This document shows, piece after piece, positions 43,818-53,881 of a stretch of DNA of 64,000 nucleotides; within the stretch, counting starts at the first letter, position 1, and each line of letters starts with the position of its first letter. The DNA is from Lecanosticta acicola (lineage: Eukaryota; Ascomycota; Dothideomycetes; Mycosphaerellales; Mycosphaerellaceae). The notes under the pieces are model-generated. The model saw only the letters and a list, made by a program, of their open reading frames with translations, had not been told where the DNA came from and made no database searches. The stretch lies in NCBI GenBank assembly GCA_963674455.1, contig CAVMBE010000015.1, positions 124,001-188,000 on the forward strand, read 5' to 3'. A program made the translations under genes and the position numbers.

Positions 43818-46800
43818 ATGCCTTCCACCTCTCCCGGCCGCAATGCCTCGAGTCCTCCGCCCTCTTCCTTTTCTCAGATCCTACCGGGAGCTCCAACAGA
43901 ATCACTGCAGTCATTCGCGACATTTGTGTTTCGGTTCAAGCGATATTTCGCCTACATTTCCGGTTCACAGCTTAATATCCTCTCGTCGCCGCAGACACTT
44001 GTCCAGGCGATTCGATTTCGGGAAGACCTCATAGCTATCAAGGCAGAAGAGAAAGAGGGAAAGATTGTGGTCGCGGATAAGACACATGCTTGGGTTCTGG
44101 AGCCGCACACGGAGGGTTGGACGAAGATATGGTGGGAGAGAGCACTTGTTCTGCGGCGGGAAGATGAGGAAGACAAGATTCGTTGCTTGAGCTGGGGAAA
44201 CGATGGAGAACTGCTGGTGGGAGGAGATACGGCTCTGGATCTCTTCTCGACATTTCCTTCATCACGCAGTCATTCGCCCGTGATGACTGCAACTGGTGGT
44301 GAAGCGACGGAAGAAAGGAGAGCTTTGTGGTCGAAGTCGATACCGAATCCTATACGGCAGGCTGAGTTCAGTCCTACTGCTACGCTCATCGCGACTTGCT
44401 CGCGCTACGATCGACTTGTCAAGATATGGAGAAGGCTGTCGTTCGAGGAGGGTCTGTTCGACTACTCGTACCTTCCACACTCGGGCACCGTCACGCACGT
44501 CCAATGGCGGCCTCTCAATGAGAATTCAGAGGAGAGGAGGGGCAGCGGCATGGGTAGAAGACACGAAGAAGATGCGGAAGTGCTCTACACCATTGCGAAC
44601 GACGGCATCCTACGGATATGGCGAACAGGAGGCATGCACGATGCAGACATTCTGCTCTTACATACCACTGTTGACCTCGTTGCTGCGATTCCCCAGTCTC
44701 CGAGTGTACTTGCGAAAGGGCAGTCCAGTCTCCCAAATGCATCCCGCTACGCAATGGTACTGCCCTCTGATCAATTCTGCGCTGCTGTAAATGCAGCCAT
44801 TGGAATCACACAGTGCGATAAACTCAATCATTCAAAAGAACTGCTGAAAGAAATGGTCTCCAAAGAACCAGATGTGGTGGTGACTTTCGACGGGCATGGC
44901 AGGATGTCTGCATGGGGTATTCAGAGTATTGGACACAAACGACGGCCAGATACTCCAACCACGGCACAGCCATATCACATTGCACATGCTGAAGCCTTAC
45001 AGCTTGAGCTTCCCAACGGCACACCAGCATTATGTGGGACCTGGTTTCAGGACGATAAGCTTCATCTCCTCATGCACGCACTGAGCGATGGGGGCGAGCT
45101 CACCTGGTGGCAGGGCGATGTGGAGACTTTCTTCTCGTCTTCTACCGGCGGATCTGAAAGGCTATCTGCTACTGCCACATGGTGTGGCCACAATACACCC
45201 ATCAAGAGTGTGCAGCAGTCTGGCGATGGACTTTCATCTTGGTCGTCGGATGAAGTGACACAGTGGCGGCCTACGCGCTCTGGCCTGGGAGAGCTGAAGG
45301 CTAGACAGTCTTTTGGATTAGAATCTGATGTGCTAGCGGTCCTGACGCTCCGAGAGGGAGAGTTCCTGTTGACAGTGACTCCTGCCGCTTTTACCGTCTG
45401 GGACCAGAACGGGCAGAGGATTGCGAAGGCAGGTTGTGAAGTCGCCATGGGAGGGCGTTTCCATGTTATCTCATCCGGCGAAGGAAATGTCTCGGGCGTT
45501 TTTGTCCAGAGTGATGCTAAGACCGTCGTGAGATGGATGGTAACACTCCCGTCATCCGAAGCTTTCGAGGCAGAGGGCTCGTTGCAACTCGACAAACTAT
45601 CTCTGACGAGAGTGGAGGGATGTGAAGATGTGTCCTTTGGATTACCTGTGCCAATGCCTTTTGAACCAAGCCAGAGCTGTCTGGTCAGCATCGCTACAAG
45701 CGGTCGGTTGGACTGTCGCTTGCTACCGGATGAGCTGGCCGCAGATCATGAGCTCGAACCATTTGCTTCATTTGAGACTGGTATCGAGGAGCCTGGAATG
45801 TTCACTGCAAACGAGGAATTCGCTGCTGTTGTTTCGCGGAACCGCAAGGAACTCGTCATCGTGGATCTGACAGATGGCTATGTCGAGCATCAACAGCCCA
45901 CACATGCAGAAATATTGCAGCTGGCATGTTTCACTCCCAAAGCAAGGCATAACTTCATAGCCGTAGGATACGAAACGACCATTGATATATTGGCGCAGGG
46001 GCGATACGAACACCACAGCTCAGACGTGCCAGTTTGGCAACCGATCAGGACAGTGTCGATTTCGAGCCTAGGTCTTGAAGTGACAGCATTAGCATGGCTC
46101 TCCACTGGGGCTTTGGCAATTGCGGCTGGAAACGCCATATTCGTGACCAGCTCCGATGTGACGTACAAGGAGATCAACGATGAGACCAAGGTCGCTATCG
46201 ATATGGGTTTGGACCAGAACGAAGCAGTCCATTTGTCCACCGTTACGCACTGGCTGAAAGATCCTCTGCCTGCATGGCATCCGAGCATGCTTTCGCATCT
46301 GCTGCGGCATGGTCATATCGGTCTGGCTGCCACACTTCTGAAGAGGTTGGCGCAAAAGCTCAAGTTCTGGAGCAGTGGTGAAGAACTTCATCCCACCCTC
46401 GAGGAACACCCCGAAGCTCTCCTGCGTGACCTGGATCAGCACGAGGCATGGCTTGATGAAGATACTGTGAATGATTTGCGAGAGCAGCTCGACGAAAAGG
46501 ACCTTCCGAGAACGTCTCAAAGCGAGCAACAGCGGCTGAAGCATATCATCGAAGCGCTGGCCTACTTAAAGCAACATGTTAATGGGTTGGACAGGAACGC
46601 GCTTCGATATCTCTTCAATTGGAAGCTACAACTGCTTTTCTCTGAGGACAAGGCGCAGGCTCAAGCGAAAGTACCGAACGGCTCCGCTCAACCTAATGGC
46701 GTCCACCCAGGAGCGCAATTTGTTCCGGATATGCACTGGAGGGAGATATGTTTTGCGTATCACAGCACGACGCAGCAGCCACTGCTCGACATTTTGGTTC

Positions 46801-47924
46801 TACACCACGACAACAAGCTCACTTGGTCGATCGCACGCCGGCTTGGCATCATGGCATGGCTTGCTGATCGTGAAGCACTTGCGCAAGTTTTTGAACAGCT
46901 CGGCCAGACGGCATATCGCTCTGAGCAACCCCCAGATCCTGTCAATGCGTCGTTGTATTACCTTGCTCTCCACAAGAAACCCACGCTGCTTGCTCTCTGG
47001 AGGATCGCAACATGGCACAGGGAGCAAAGAACGACCATGAACTTCCTGAAGCGTGACTTTTCGCAGCCTGATGCCAGAACAGCTGCGAAGAAGAATGCTT
47101 ATGCATTGATGGGCAAGCGCCGCTTCCACTACTGCGCTGCGTTCTTCTTGCTTGCAGACGATCCGGCATCTGCGACAAGCGTATTGGCAGGTCAATGCGA
47201 GGATCCGGCTTTTGCGATTGCAGTGGCGAGACTCTACTGCGGCGACGGATCGCCAGTAGTGAGGCAGCTGTTAGAAGACAGACTCGTTCCGCAAGCGAAG
47301 CGAGATGGCAATCGTTGGGCAATGAGCTGGTGTCATTCCGTTCTGATGGAAGGGCATGATGCCGCGGAGGTCTTGGTGAAGCCACTCGGCGGCGTCAAGA
47401 CTTGGCAACAGGACGATCCCATCACATTGCTTTTATACCAGCAGCTGCGCAAGACGCCATCCGAGCATGAGTATGACGCTGTACTGAGAGCCGCGCGCAT
47501 CCTGCGACGCATGGGTCTCTGGCTGCTTGCACTTGAACTCGTCACCAGGTGGGAGTTCAAGCCAATGGAACTGGCTACCAAGTCGGCACACGGGGCTGTG
47601 ACGAACGGGACCGCCAATGGTGTGCATGAGGAGCCGATATCAATGCTGGACGACTTCACCGCGCCTCAGCCACAGAATTCAACAGCCAGCGAGGCTCCCT
47701 CTCTGCTCGATAGCTTTACTCAGCCTGAGCCGGCGAAGCCCGCGCCGGGTGACGAGAAAGCCGCGCGAGAGGCCAAGGCCGCGGAATTGCTCGCCAAGAT
47801 CAAGGCGAAGGCGAAGAAAGAACAACAACCCGCAGCGAGTGAGACCAACGGCGGGCAGAAACGAGAGCCGACGCAGTTCCAGGAGCCCGATCCGAATTCT
47901 CTGTTGGATAACTTTGGCTTTTGA
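43818..47924 (+). CDS. RAV1: RAVE complex subunit RAV1 (DMXL/rabconnectin family)
   Basis: Scaffold of the RAVE complex, which reassembles V1 with Vo to activate the vacuolar proton ATPase. Single exon, 1368 residues. The N-terminal ~640 residues are WD40-like blades (YFAYISGSQLNILSSP, FSPTATLIATCSRYDRLVKIW, GTVTHVQWRP). The RAVE C-terminal domain spans about 640-1230, with RNALRYLFNWKLQLLF, DMHWREICFAYHSTTQQPLLD, WLADREALAQVFEQLG, NASLYYLALHKKPTLLALWR and KNAYALMGKRRFHYCAAFFLL. A Lys/Ala-rich tail ends in LLDNFGF, with earlier SMLDDFT and SLLDSFT copies of the same short motif, resembling a repeated clathrin-adaptor-type peptide. Confidence 0.95.
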   Translation: MPSTSPGRNASSPPPSSFSQILPGAPTESLQSFATFVFRFKRYFAYISGSQLNILSSPQTLVQAIRFREDLIAIKAEEKEGKIVVADKTHAWVLEPHTEGWTKIWWERALVLRREDEEDKIRCLSWGNDGELLVGGDTALDLFSTFPSSRSHSPVMTATGGEATEERRALWSKSIPNPIRQAEFSPTATLIATCSRYDRLVKIWRRLSFEEGLFDYSYLPHSGTVTHVQWRPLNENSEERRGSGMGRRHEEDAEVLYTIANDGILRIWRTGGMHDADILLLHTTVDLVAAIPQSPSVLAKGQSSLPNASRYAMVLPSDQFCAAVNAAIGITQCDKLNHSKELLKEMVSKEPDVVVTFDGHGRMSAWGIQSIGHKRRPDTPTTAQPYHIAHAEALQLELPNGTPALCGTWFQDDKLHLLMHALSDGGELTWWQGDVETFFSSSTGGSERLSATATWCGHNTPIKSVQQSGDGLSSWSSDEVTQWRPTRSGLGELKARQSFGLESDVLAVLTLREGEFLLTVTPAAFTVWDQNGQRIAKAGCEVAMGGRFHVISSGEGNVSGVFVQSDAKTVVRWMVTLPSSEAFEAEGSLQLDKLSLTRVEGCEDVSFGLPVPMPFEPSQSCLVSIATSGRLDCRLLPDELAADHELEPFASFETGIEEPGMFTANEEFAAVVSRNRKELVIVDLTDGYVEHQQPTHAEILQLACFTPKARHNFIAVGYETTIDILAQGRYEHHSSDVPVWQPIRTVSISSLGLEVTALAWLSTGALAIAAGNAIFVTSSDVTYKEINDETKVAIDMGLDQNEAVHLSTVTHWLKDPLPAWHPSMLSHLLRHGHIGLAATLLKRLAQKLKFWSSGEELHPTLEEHPEALLRDLDQHEAWLDEDTVNDLREQLDEKDLPRTSQSEQQRLKHIIEALAYLKQHVNGLDRNALRYLFNWKLQLLFSEDKAQAQAKVPNGSAQPNGVHPGAQFVPDMHWREICFAYHSTTQQPLLDILVLHHDNKLTWSIARRLGIMAWLADREALAQVFEQLGQTAYRSEQPPDPVNASLYYLALHKKPTLLALWRIATWHREQRTTMNFLKRDFSQPDARTAAKKNAYALMGKRRFHYCAAFFLLADDPASATSVLAGQCEDPAFAIAVARLYCGDGSPVVRQLLEDRLVPQAKRDGNRWAMSWCHSVLMEGHDAAEVLVKPLGGVKTWQQDDPITLLLYQQLRKTPSEHEYDAVLRAARILRRMGLWLLALELVTRWEFKPMELATKSAHGAVTNGTANGVHEEPISMLDDFTAPQPQNSTASEAPSLLDSFTQPEPAKPAPGDEKAAREAKAAELLAKIKAKAKKEQQPAASETNGGQKREPTQFQEPDPNSLLDNFGF

Positions 47925-48839
47925 TTTTTTTCCTTTTCTGATGTTGTTGTATGTTATAATACATGCTGCTCTTATTACCGGGGGGGGGGCTGAAGATGCC
48001 TTTACAGCGCGGCGTTTTTTCCCCCTAGAAGGCACTGTACCGAGGGATGGGTAATTTTTTGGGGGGTTTGAGATACCACGCTGTAACTCTCTTGTAGTAG
48101 CAAAGATGGAATTGTCTGAATGCATGTTGGGTGCGTCTCATGGGTCTTATCATGTTACTTGCCCTCGTGAGTCTAGCAGGATCGGCATCAGTATCGTGGA
48201 CGGCAGAAGGGAAAGAAAGTATTTCATGGTTGATTACAGCTAGTTTGCTAGGTGATTCACTTGTTGACGGGAGACTACCGCTTTTCTGGAATATCACTTT
48301 GGCGGTTTCCTTGGATGTTTTTGGTGAGGTCTTTCGCGAGTCTGGGTTGGTCCTGTAGACGACGATGGAAAAGTCTATGACCGGAGGGAGGCGTGTCGGG
48401 TCGTGTTTTCTCGGTTCTTCAGGGCTGATTTGAGAGTTGAGGGGTGGGTCGTAGCAGTCGTCGACTTTGGGTTCTTTTTAATTCAAGGGGTAATGTATGT
48501 ACGTAATTTGGAGGAGTTTCGTTGAGACTTTCGGGGGCATGCTCTGCGACTCTTCTATCAGATCAGCTTGATCGCGTAGTTGTGGCCGGCCATTCTTGAA
48601 GGGCAGATGTAACGCTGGAGGTCGACCCTTAGAATGAGTACTGGGCATGGTAAGAAGAGAGTTTGATGTCTGACCGAGCAGACGCTGTGTTCGAACAATG
48701 GATGCTTGCCAAATCCCGGCTTGAGGGCGATTGATATTTTGGTACATGGTGACGCGCTGTTGAAAGAGTGTCTATGCAGCAATGCAGAATACTTGAACAG
48801 GCTACTCCGATTCCAACAGCCCTGTCCAAAGCCGCGGTT
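47925..48839. other. Intergenic between convergent genes, 915 bp
   Basis: Contains a G9 run at 47981-47989 and a T6G6 run near 48055. A 72-codon plus-strand frame from 48140 begins with a signal-like hydrophobic stretch but is unsupported. No gene called. Confidence 0.5.
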
Positions 48840-49604
48840 TCAGCTTTGATGTCCTTTTCCGTCCATTTCCAATAGCTCCTGAAGTTCTTCAAGGTCGTTA
48901 CTGATCCCCGCAGCTAGCTGCCGTATCGAGGACATGGTATCAAACAGCTGTCGCTGTGTGGTCGTCATCCTCTTCACCTCTCGCGCAGGTGCTTTCTGCG
49001 TCTGGGGTGGGTTTTGCCGGACGGAGCGCTTCGCTGGCGATTCTGGCAATGCATCGGGAACGTCAAATCTGCTAGGAAGTGATTCCTTTCTTGCCGGTGA
49101 GGGAGTGTTCAAGTTGCTACCAGCAACGCTGACATTACTGATGTTTGACAGGTGACGTGAGTCCGTTATTGGCCGACGAAGACCGTTCGTATTGTGTGAC
49201 CGTAGACCCTTGGAAGCAGGTTCAGCGTTCGTGTTTAGTTTGTCTTCCAAGAGGCTCCTCATCGTCCCTCCCGTGGCTTCTGATGTTTTGAAAGAGGTTT
49301 TGGGGCGGCTGGACTCCTTTCCCTTGCTGTTTCCTCGTTGCTTGGCTTTGCCACGGGTCCTAATAGCTTCGATTTCAGAGTCCGCAAGGTATCCAGTACC
49401 CGGAGTCGGAAGGACTGGATAAGATGGAGGCGTCGTGTCCAACTTTCGGAGGATCCGTTCCCCTCTTGCGTGAGAAGACTTGTTCGACGTGGTCCTCTTC
49501 ACATTCTTGATGATCTTTGATGCACCAGTATTCTCCGCCTTCTTGGATTCCGCGGCTTTGCACTGAGCTCTATCAGCGGCTGCGCGACGAGTAATGGGGG
49601 CCAT
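48840..49604 (-). CDS. Disordered basic protein with C-terminal helix, unknown
   Basis: Single exon, 254 residues from the ATG at 49604 (MAPITRRAAADRAQ). The body is Ser/Thr/Lys/Arg-rich and probably disordered, with TPPSYPVLPTPGTGYLADSE near residue 60 and RTRGKAKQRGNSKGKE. The C-terminus has a leucine-rich acidic helix (TQRQLFDTMSSIRQLAAGI and DLEELQELLEMDG), likely a coiled coil. I do not recognise it. The TRR/KR patches suggest a nuclear protein, and the pattern of a disordered basic body with a short C-terminal coiled coil is common in chromosome-associated proteins; that is inference. The frame remains open 42 codons upstream. Confidence 0.65.
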   Translation of the reverse strand: MAPITRRAAADRAQCKAAESKKAENTGASKIIKNVKRTTSNKSSHARGERILRKLDTTPPSYPVLPTPGTGYLADSEIEAIRTRGKAKQRGNSKGKESSRPKTSFKTSEATGGTMRSLLEDKLNTNAEPASKGLRSHNTNGLRRPITDSRHLSNISNVSVAGSNLNTPSPARKESLPSRFDVPDALPESPAKRSVRQNPPQTQKAPAREVKRMTTTQRQLFDTMSSIRQLAAGISNDLEELQELLEMDGKGHQS

Positions 49605-49760
49605 AGCGAGTGAAGTGAGCACAGCGGATGTTAGACACGAACTCGAAATCAGGTTCACATCAGGCGTTGAGTCGAATAAAGCGCAATGAACCTTTGTTGT
49701 AGCTCGTGGCCTACATGGCCGGATCCGCACATGTTGCTGCTCTTTGTTAAGATTGTCATG

Positions 49761-50654
49761 CTATTGGACATAGGCTCTAGAGGGCGATGCAGACCAGGAT
49801 TGCAAATAATCGTCACAATCAAGAACACATCCTACTCTGGTGCTTTCGTGGACTCCTGCGTAGCGGTGTCTTGCTTGTATTGGAAGACGAAGAAGGCGTT
49901 TCTTGCTCTTCTCCGCCAGGTAGCCTGAAGATTTGGTCTCTGCCTCGTCGCTCTTCCTCTTGGTCGCCGTCTTTGGAGTCGTTGCCTTCGCAGGTGAGGT
50001 CTTGATAGCCTTGCTAGCTAGTGTGGTGATATCCTTGCCTTCAGCAGCCTTCTGATGGGGTTTTTGTGGTGATTCATCTTCTAGTCCCTCGTCCAGTCCT
50101 TTGTCTGTCATGGATCGATTCTTGGACGCGGTTTCGCGTGAAGAACTTGGCTGCGACAAGTCTTCATCGAGTTCTTCGTCTGTCATCATACGACGAGACT
50201 TGGTCTGGGCCTTCGCTTGTGGGCTATCTTTTGCCGCTGGCTTGGCCTTTTTCGTAGGCGTCGCCTTTGCATTCTTCGTTGCCTCTTCTGGAGTTGAGCT
50301 GGCACTTGACCTAGTTACCCGCGCATTGACTGGCTTGATCACTTCCTTCGCTGGAACCGCATTGTGTTTGGGTGAAGGAGCTAGTGACTCTGCTTTCACG
50401 CAATGGCCCTGTTCCGTGGCGGCAGGCTTCCTTGTCGTTGCGGGCTTGACCGCTGGAGCTTTTGGTTGCTGCAGCCTTTCGCGCCAGCGGCCTTGCCTCC
50501 GTCAGGAGGAGGATTCGCAGTCGCGGCTCGCGAACCTTGTCGGCCTTCCAACGGAGTGAGTTGAGACAGCTCCGGCTCCGTCTAGTCAAGAACATTGACA
50601 TTTATGCCTCTCCCGTGTGCATCACTCAGGATTTTTAATGCTTACTGCAGGCAT
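49761..50654 (-). CDS. Lys/Ala-rich disordered protein, three-exon model
   Basis: Model: exon 1 50654-50646 (ATG CCT GCA only), exon 2 50581-50536, exon 3 50491-49761, giving 261 residues. Intron 1 (64 bases) has GTAAGC and a TTGACTAG end; intron 2 (44 bases) has a GTTCGC donor and CTGAC branch. Splicing yields MPATEPELSQLTPLEGRQGRW, a natural-looking start, and moves into the long Lys/Ala/Pro frame. That frame has TPTKKAK, two related DEELDEDL/DKGLDEGL acidic repeats and TPKTATKRKSDEAE. The last ~55 residues have an unlike composition, while the -1 frame there reads TSKTPLRRSPRKHQSR, so the C-terminal frame is doubtful. Function unknown; probably nuclear. Confidence 0.5.
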
Positions 50655-52123
50655 AGGTTGGGACGCTTTCCAAGGGGGATCTGTTCATGCGTATTGTTCC
50701 TTATTCTTAGCTGCTCATGCGTTCGCTGCAGCGTTTCTCGTCAATCTCTATGTCTTCTAGCTTCCCCAGTAGCAGCGACGACTCTCCTTTCCCGGTCATG
50801 ATTGCTTGGTGAGAGCCTCGTGTCTTGATGGCTCTTGCCACGGGTCTGCAATCGTTCCATCCTCCGTTTCAATGCGCCAGCAGATGTTGGCCATTGCAAA
50901 GCCCACTGAGCATCGTTCTTTGCCTATCCGAAAGCGTCCCGACGAGACGCTCTGCACAGGTGATGACCAGCTTTGTCTGTCTCCGACATTCTTTCGAGAT
51001 TTTCAGCCTCGTCAGATCGCAAACCCCTTTCGCCAACTTCGTGCTTCTCGCACGAGGGTCGCGAACTTGGAACGAAAGTCTGCGACGATGATAGATGTGT
51101 GTCTAGAAGCGACTCGAAGGCCAGGAGCATCGGCGATCAGCACATCTTCGTAAGTGTATCACCTTTCTGGGTCGAGAAACTTCACCGGCAGCAATCGGCT
51201 TAACTCCATGCCTCGTGACTGCGTACCGAGACTTGGAGATGGCCATGCTGATGGAGTCGCGCTGCGCTGCGTTTACCACACAGCCTGTGCCGCGAGAGCT
51301 AGCATCAACCATGGCTTACTTCGTTCTAGGCCTAGATCTCATTGTTCTTTTCTTCCACAATCCTATTTATGCACGTTAGATCTGATGATTGCCAAGAAAT
51401 CTTTGGATGCCATGAGAACTCTGTCACCGCCCGGCGTTCCCTCTTCCAGCTTGACTCCGCGACCAATCAATGTCCGTAGGAATATCTATGTCTATCACCG
51501 AGATTGATGAGGGGCTTCGGACGTTTGCTTAGACGCACTTCGTCTCTACTCCTGGGCAATGGCTGAGGAGCCCAAGGTTGCTCGCTTTTAAGTTCTCCGG
51601 ATTCAGTCTGTGCATTGAGCAGGCCTATCGAGCCCAAGAAAAGGGAACGCCCCAAAGCAGGTGACGTATTCCATCGTCGCCCAGAGAAAGGTGCGGAGGT
51701 GAGATCCAGGTTCAATACCATAAAAGCTGGCACATCCATGGAACGCGGCTGGTAGATCTCCGGCTGTTGGCTGCTGTCAGCTTGGGCATTCCTCCCAACA
51801 CTTCCCATCCTCCCTCACTTCTGTCCACATCGCCTACCATCCGAGTCTCCTCCGCGTCACATCAATCCGGACACACTCTTGGTCGACTGATCTAAAGCTT
51901 ATAGTAGCCAAAGAAGAGCGGCTACGACTGGGGGTACCTCGCACGTAGCAGATTGCCCTTTGGCCCCGACAGCGAACGCATCGGCCTTTGAAAATTCACT
52001 CCAGTACTCGTCTTTCTCCAAGAGACCCTGCACGACGACTGCTCAATATCCGATGTGAGATTCCTCCAACCCGATGTACAAGGACGCAAATCCCGACTCA
52101 AAATCAAGTTAACGCCGCGATCT
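50655..52123. other. Intergenic, 1.5 kb
   Basis: Open frames on both strands lack recognisable domains. An upstream exon for the hydrolase could lie near its 3' end, but none is clear. No gene supported. Confidence 0.45.
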
Positions 52124-53281
52124 ATGGAAAGTTCTGCGAACAATGGACACCTCCAGATGGTACCTATTGCCCAGTTTGAAGTCCGTCGAAGGCTCCAAAG
52201 GTTCGCGGGTGCCACACCTCCCGGTCGTCTGGGCGATACCTCGTTGACGTTGATGTCGGATCCTCGTACTCTTCCTGCAATAGCACAAGTGGCCGAGATA
52301 GTCTACTTTGACCTTCGAACACCGCTCCGTCCTTGGCCACAAGAAATCGAACAGATGCATGAACTTTTTGCAGGGCTGGATCATGAGTTCAACGTGTTTT
52401 GTCAGGTGCTGCCGATGTGGGTACCGGGTGATGAAGATGAACCAGATGTGGAAGAGGAACAGATCACGATCGATGGATTGGATGGGAACCAGCTAGTCCT
52501 CTATGTGACTCGTCCACAAAATCAAGAGGTAGATCTTCCGGCGATTGTGTATTTTCACGGCGGCTGCCTCATTATGATCGACATCAATAGGTTCCATCGC
52601 CGCTGGGCCAAGTCGTTGGTCCTCAGAGGCCACGTACTCGTAATACCAGAATTCCGAAACGCGTGGTCGAAGACACGATATAACCACTTTCCTGCTGGGT
52701 TGAACGATTGCGTAGCCGCCGTCGACTATGTCGACACGCACCGCTGCGACTTGGGGATCAGCACGATTACTCTCCACGGAGATGACGGCGGCGCCAATTT
52801 GGCTATAGCTACTGCGCTGAGAGCCAAGCGAGAGGGCTGGGTCAAAATTATCGCCGGCGTGAGCGCATGTTCTCCGTATATCGGCGGAGAGGCGCATAGT
52901 TGGCCTATTGAGCGCAAGCTCGCGGAGCTGCCTAGCCTCGTGGAGAATGAAGGATACCTGCTCGATAGTCCGTGGCTCGGTCCTGGGGCAAGATACTACT
53001 CTCCGGATAACACGACCAACCCTCTTGCCTGGCCGCTCTTCGCTACGGAAGATGACCTCACTGGGCTACCGCCCCATTCGATCGTGTTAGACGAGTTGAC
53101 CCCGGTAAGAGACGAAGGTGTGGTATATTACCGCAAGCTTGTCGCTGCTGGCGTGACTGCAACAGCGTTCGTCCAACTGGGAGTACCGCATGTGGGCGTG
53201 TTGTTGTTTCGCCGTGCCATCCCAGATATATACGAGAACTTGTGCAACCATGTCTCTGCATTCGCAAAAAGGCTAGCATGA
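52124..53281 (+). CDS. Alpha/beta hydrolase, HSL group, catalytic residues lost
   Basis: 385 residues from the first in-frame ATG at 52124. Fold of the hormone-sensitive-lipase/arylacetamide-deacetylase group: oxyanion loop YFHGGCLI (His145-Gly146-Gly147, third Gly replaced by Cys), and strand-turn-helix ITLHGDDGGANLAIATALRAK. In active relatives the latter reads G-E/D-S-G/A-G-G-N; here Asp221 replaces the nucleophile Ser. The acid motif, normally DPLRDEG, reads TPVRDEG (Thr326). The His region GVPHVG (His356) is kept. Two of three triad residues are therefore gone, yet the frame is intact with normal coding composition. A non-catalytic role is inferred. It converges on the HET gene. Confidence 0.88.
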   Translation: MESSANNGHLQMVPIAQFEVRRRLQRFAGATPPGRLGDTSLTLMSDPRTLPAIAQVAEIVYFDLRTPLRPWPQEIEQMHELFAGLDHEFNVFCQVLPMWVPGDEDEPDVEEEQITIDGLDGNQLVLYVTRPQNQEVDLPAIVYFHGGCLIMIDINRFHRRWAKSLVLRGHVLVIPEFRNAWSKTRYNHFPAGLNDCVAAVDYVDTHRCDLGISTITLHGDDGGANLAIATALRAKREGWVKIIAGVSACSPYIGGEAHSWPIERKLAELPSLVENEGYLLDSPWLGPGARYYSPDNTTNPLAWPLFATEDDLTGLPPHSIVLDELTPVRDEGVVYYRKLVAAGVTATAFVQLGVPHVGVLLFRRAIPDIYENLCNHVSAFAKRLA

Positions 53282-53881
53282 TGGAGAAGGACTCTGGCTG
53301 CACATTCCTACCCAGTTCAGATGCTGTTGGCATTTTGCTGTGTCGTGTTGGACCGGATCGAATCGCAGGACTGACCTCCACAATGAACTGTGGACGCTGA
53401 AGCACCAAGAGTGCTTTCCTCGGCGCAGAAGAAGCGGCCCCTACTACTTTCAAAGCTTCGGAAAGGCGACTTGTGGTGGACGAAGCCCGTCAAGACCGAC
53501 GCAGAGGATGAGATGAAGCCAGAATTCCACCTCAGACATGCCTCTCGAGCACTGCCGTTGAGCCATATCTCGTTGTTCATGCTCGGAATCAACTTGCATC
53601 GTACCAGATCAGCTGATGGTCCGCGAAAACGCAACCCAGGTCGGCTGCATTGATCTGTTTCATAAGCGAGCCACCTGAGATGCCATGGGGTTCACGTGCT
53701 GATCACGTGTCGTACATCTGCTGAAAGCAAGTTGTGCTTGCTGAGTGCCGACTTGCGCTTGAGCGATGATTATCACGGCTCGGCATCCTTGCGCAACAAT
53801 TGCAGTCGCGAGTGACGTCTGCTTGCTGCGCTCTCAATGTGGAGGGCGTGGAGTCGCGTTCAGAGACCAATTGCCGAAATG
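53282..53881. other. Intergenic between convergent genes, 600 bp
   Basis: Contains two CACGTG palindromes 11 bp apart (53693 and 53704). No gene supported. Confidence 0.5.

Noticed and set aside
48140..48358. 72-codon frame with a signal-peptide-like start
   Set aside because: No cysteines or family, sits in the 3' space of RAV1, and could easily arise by chance.
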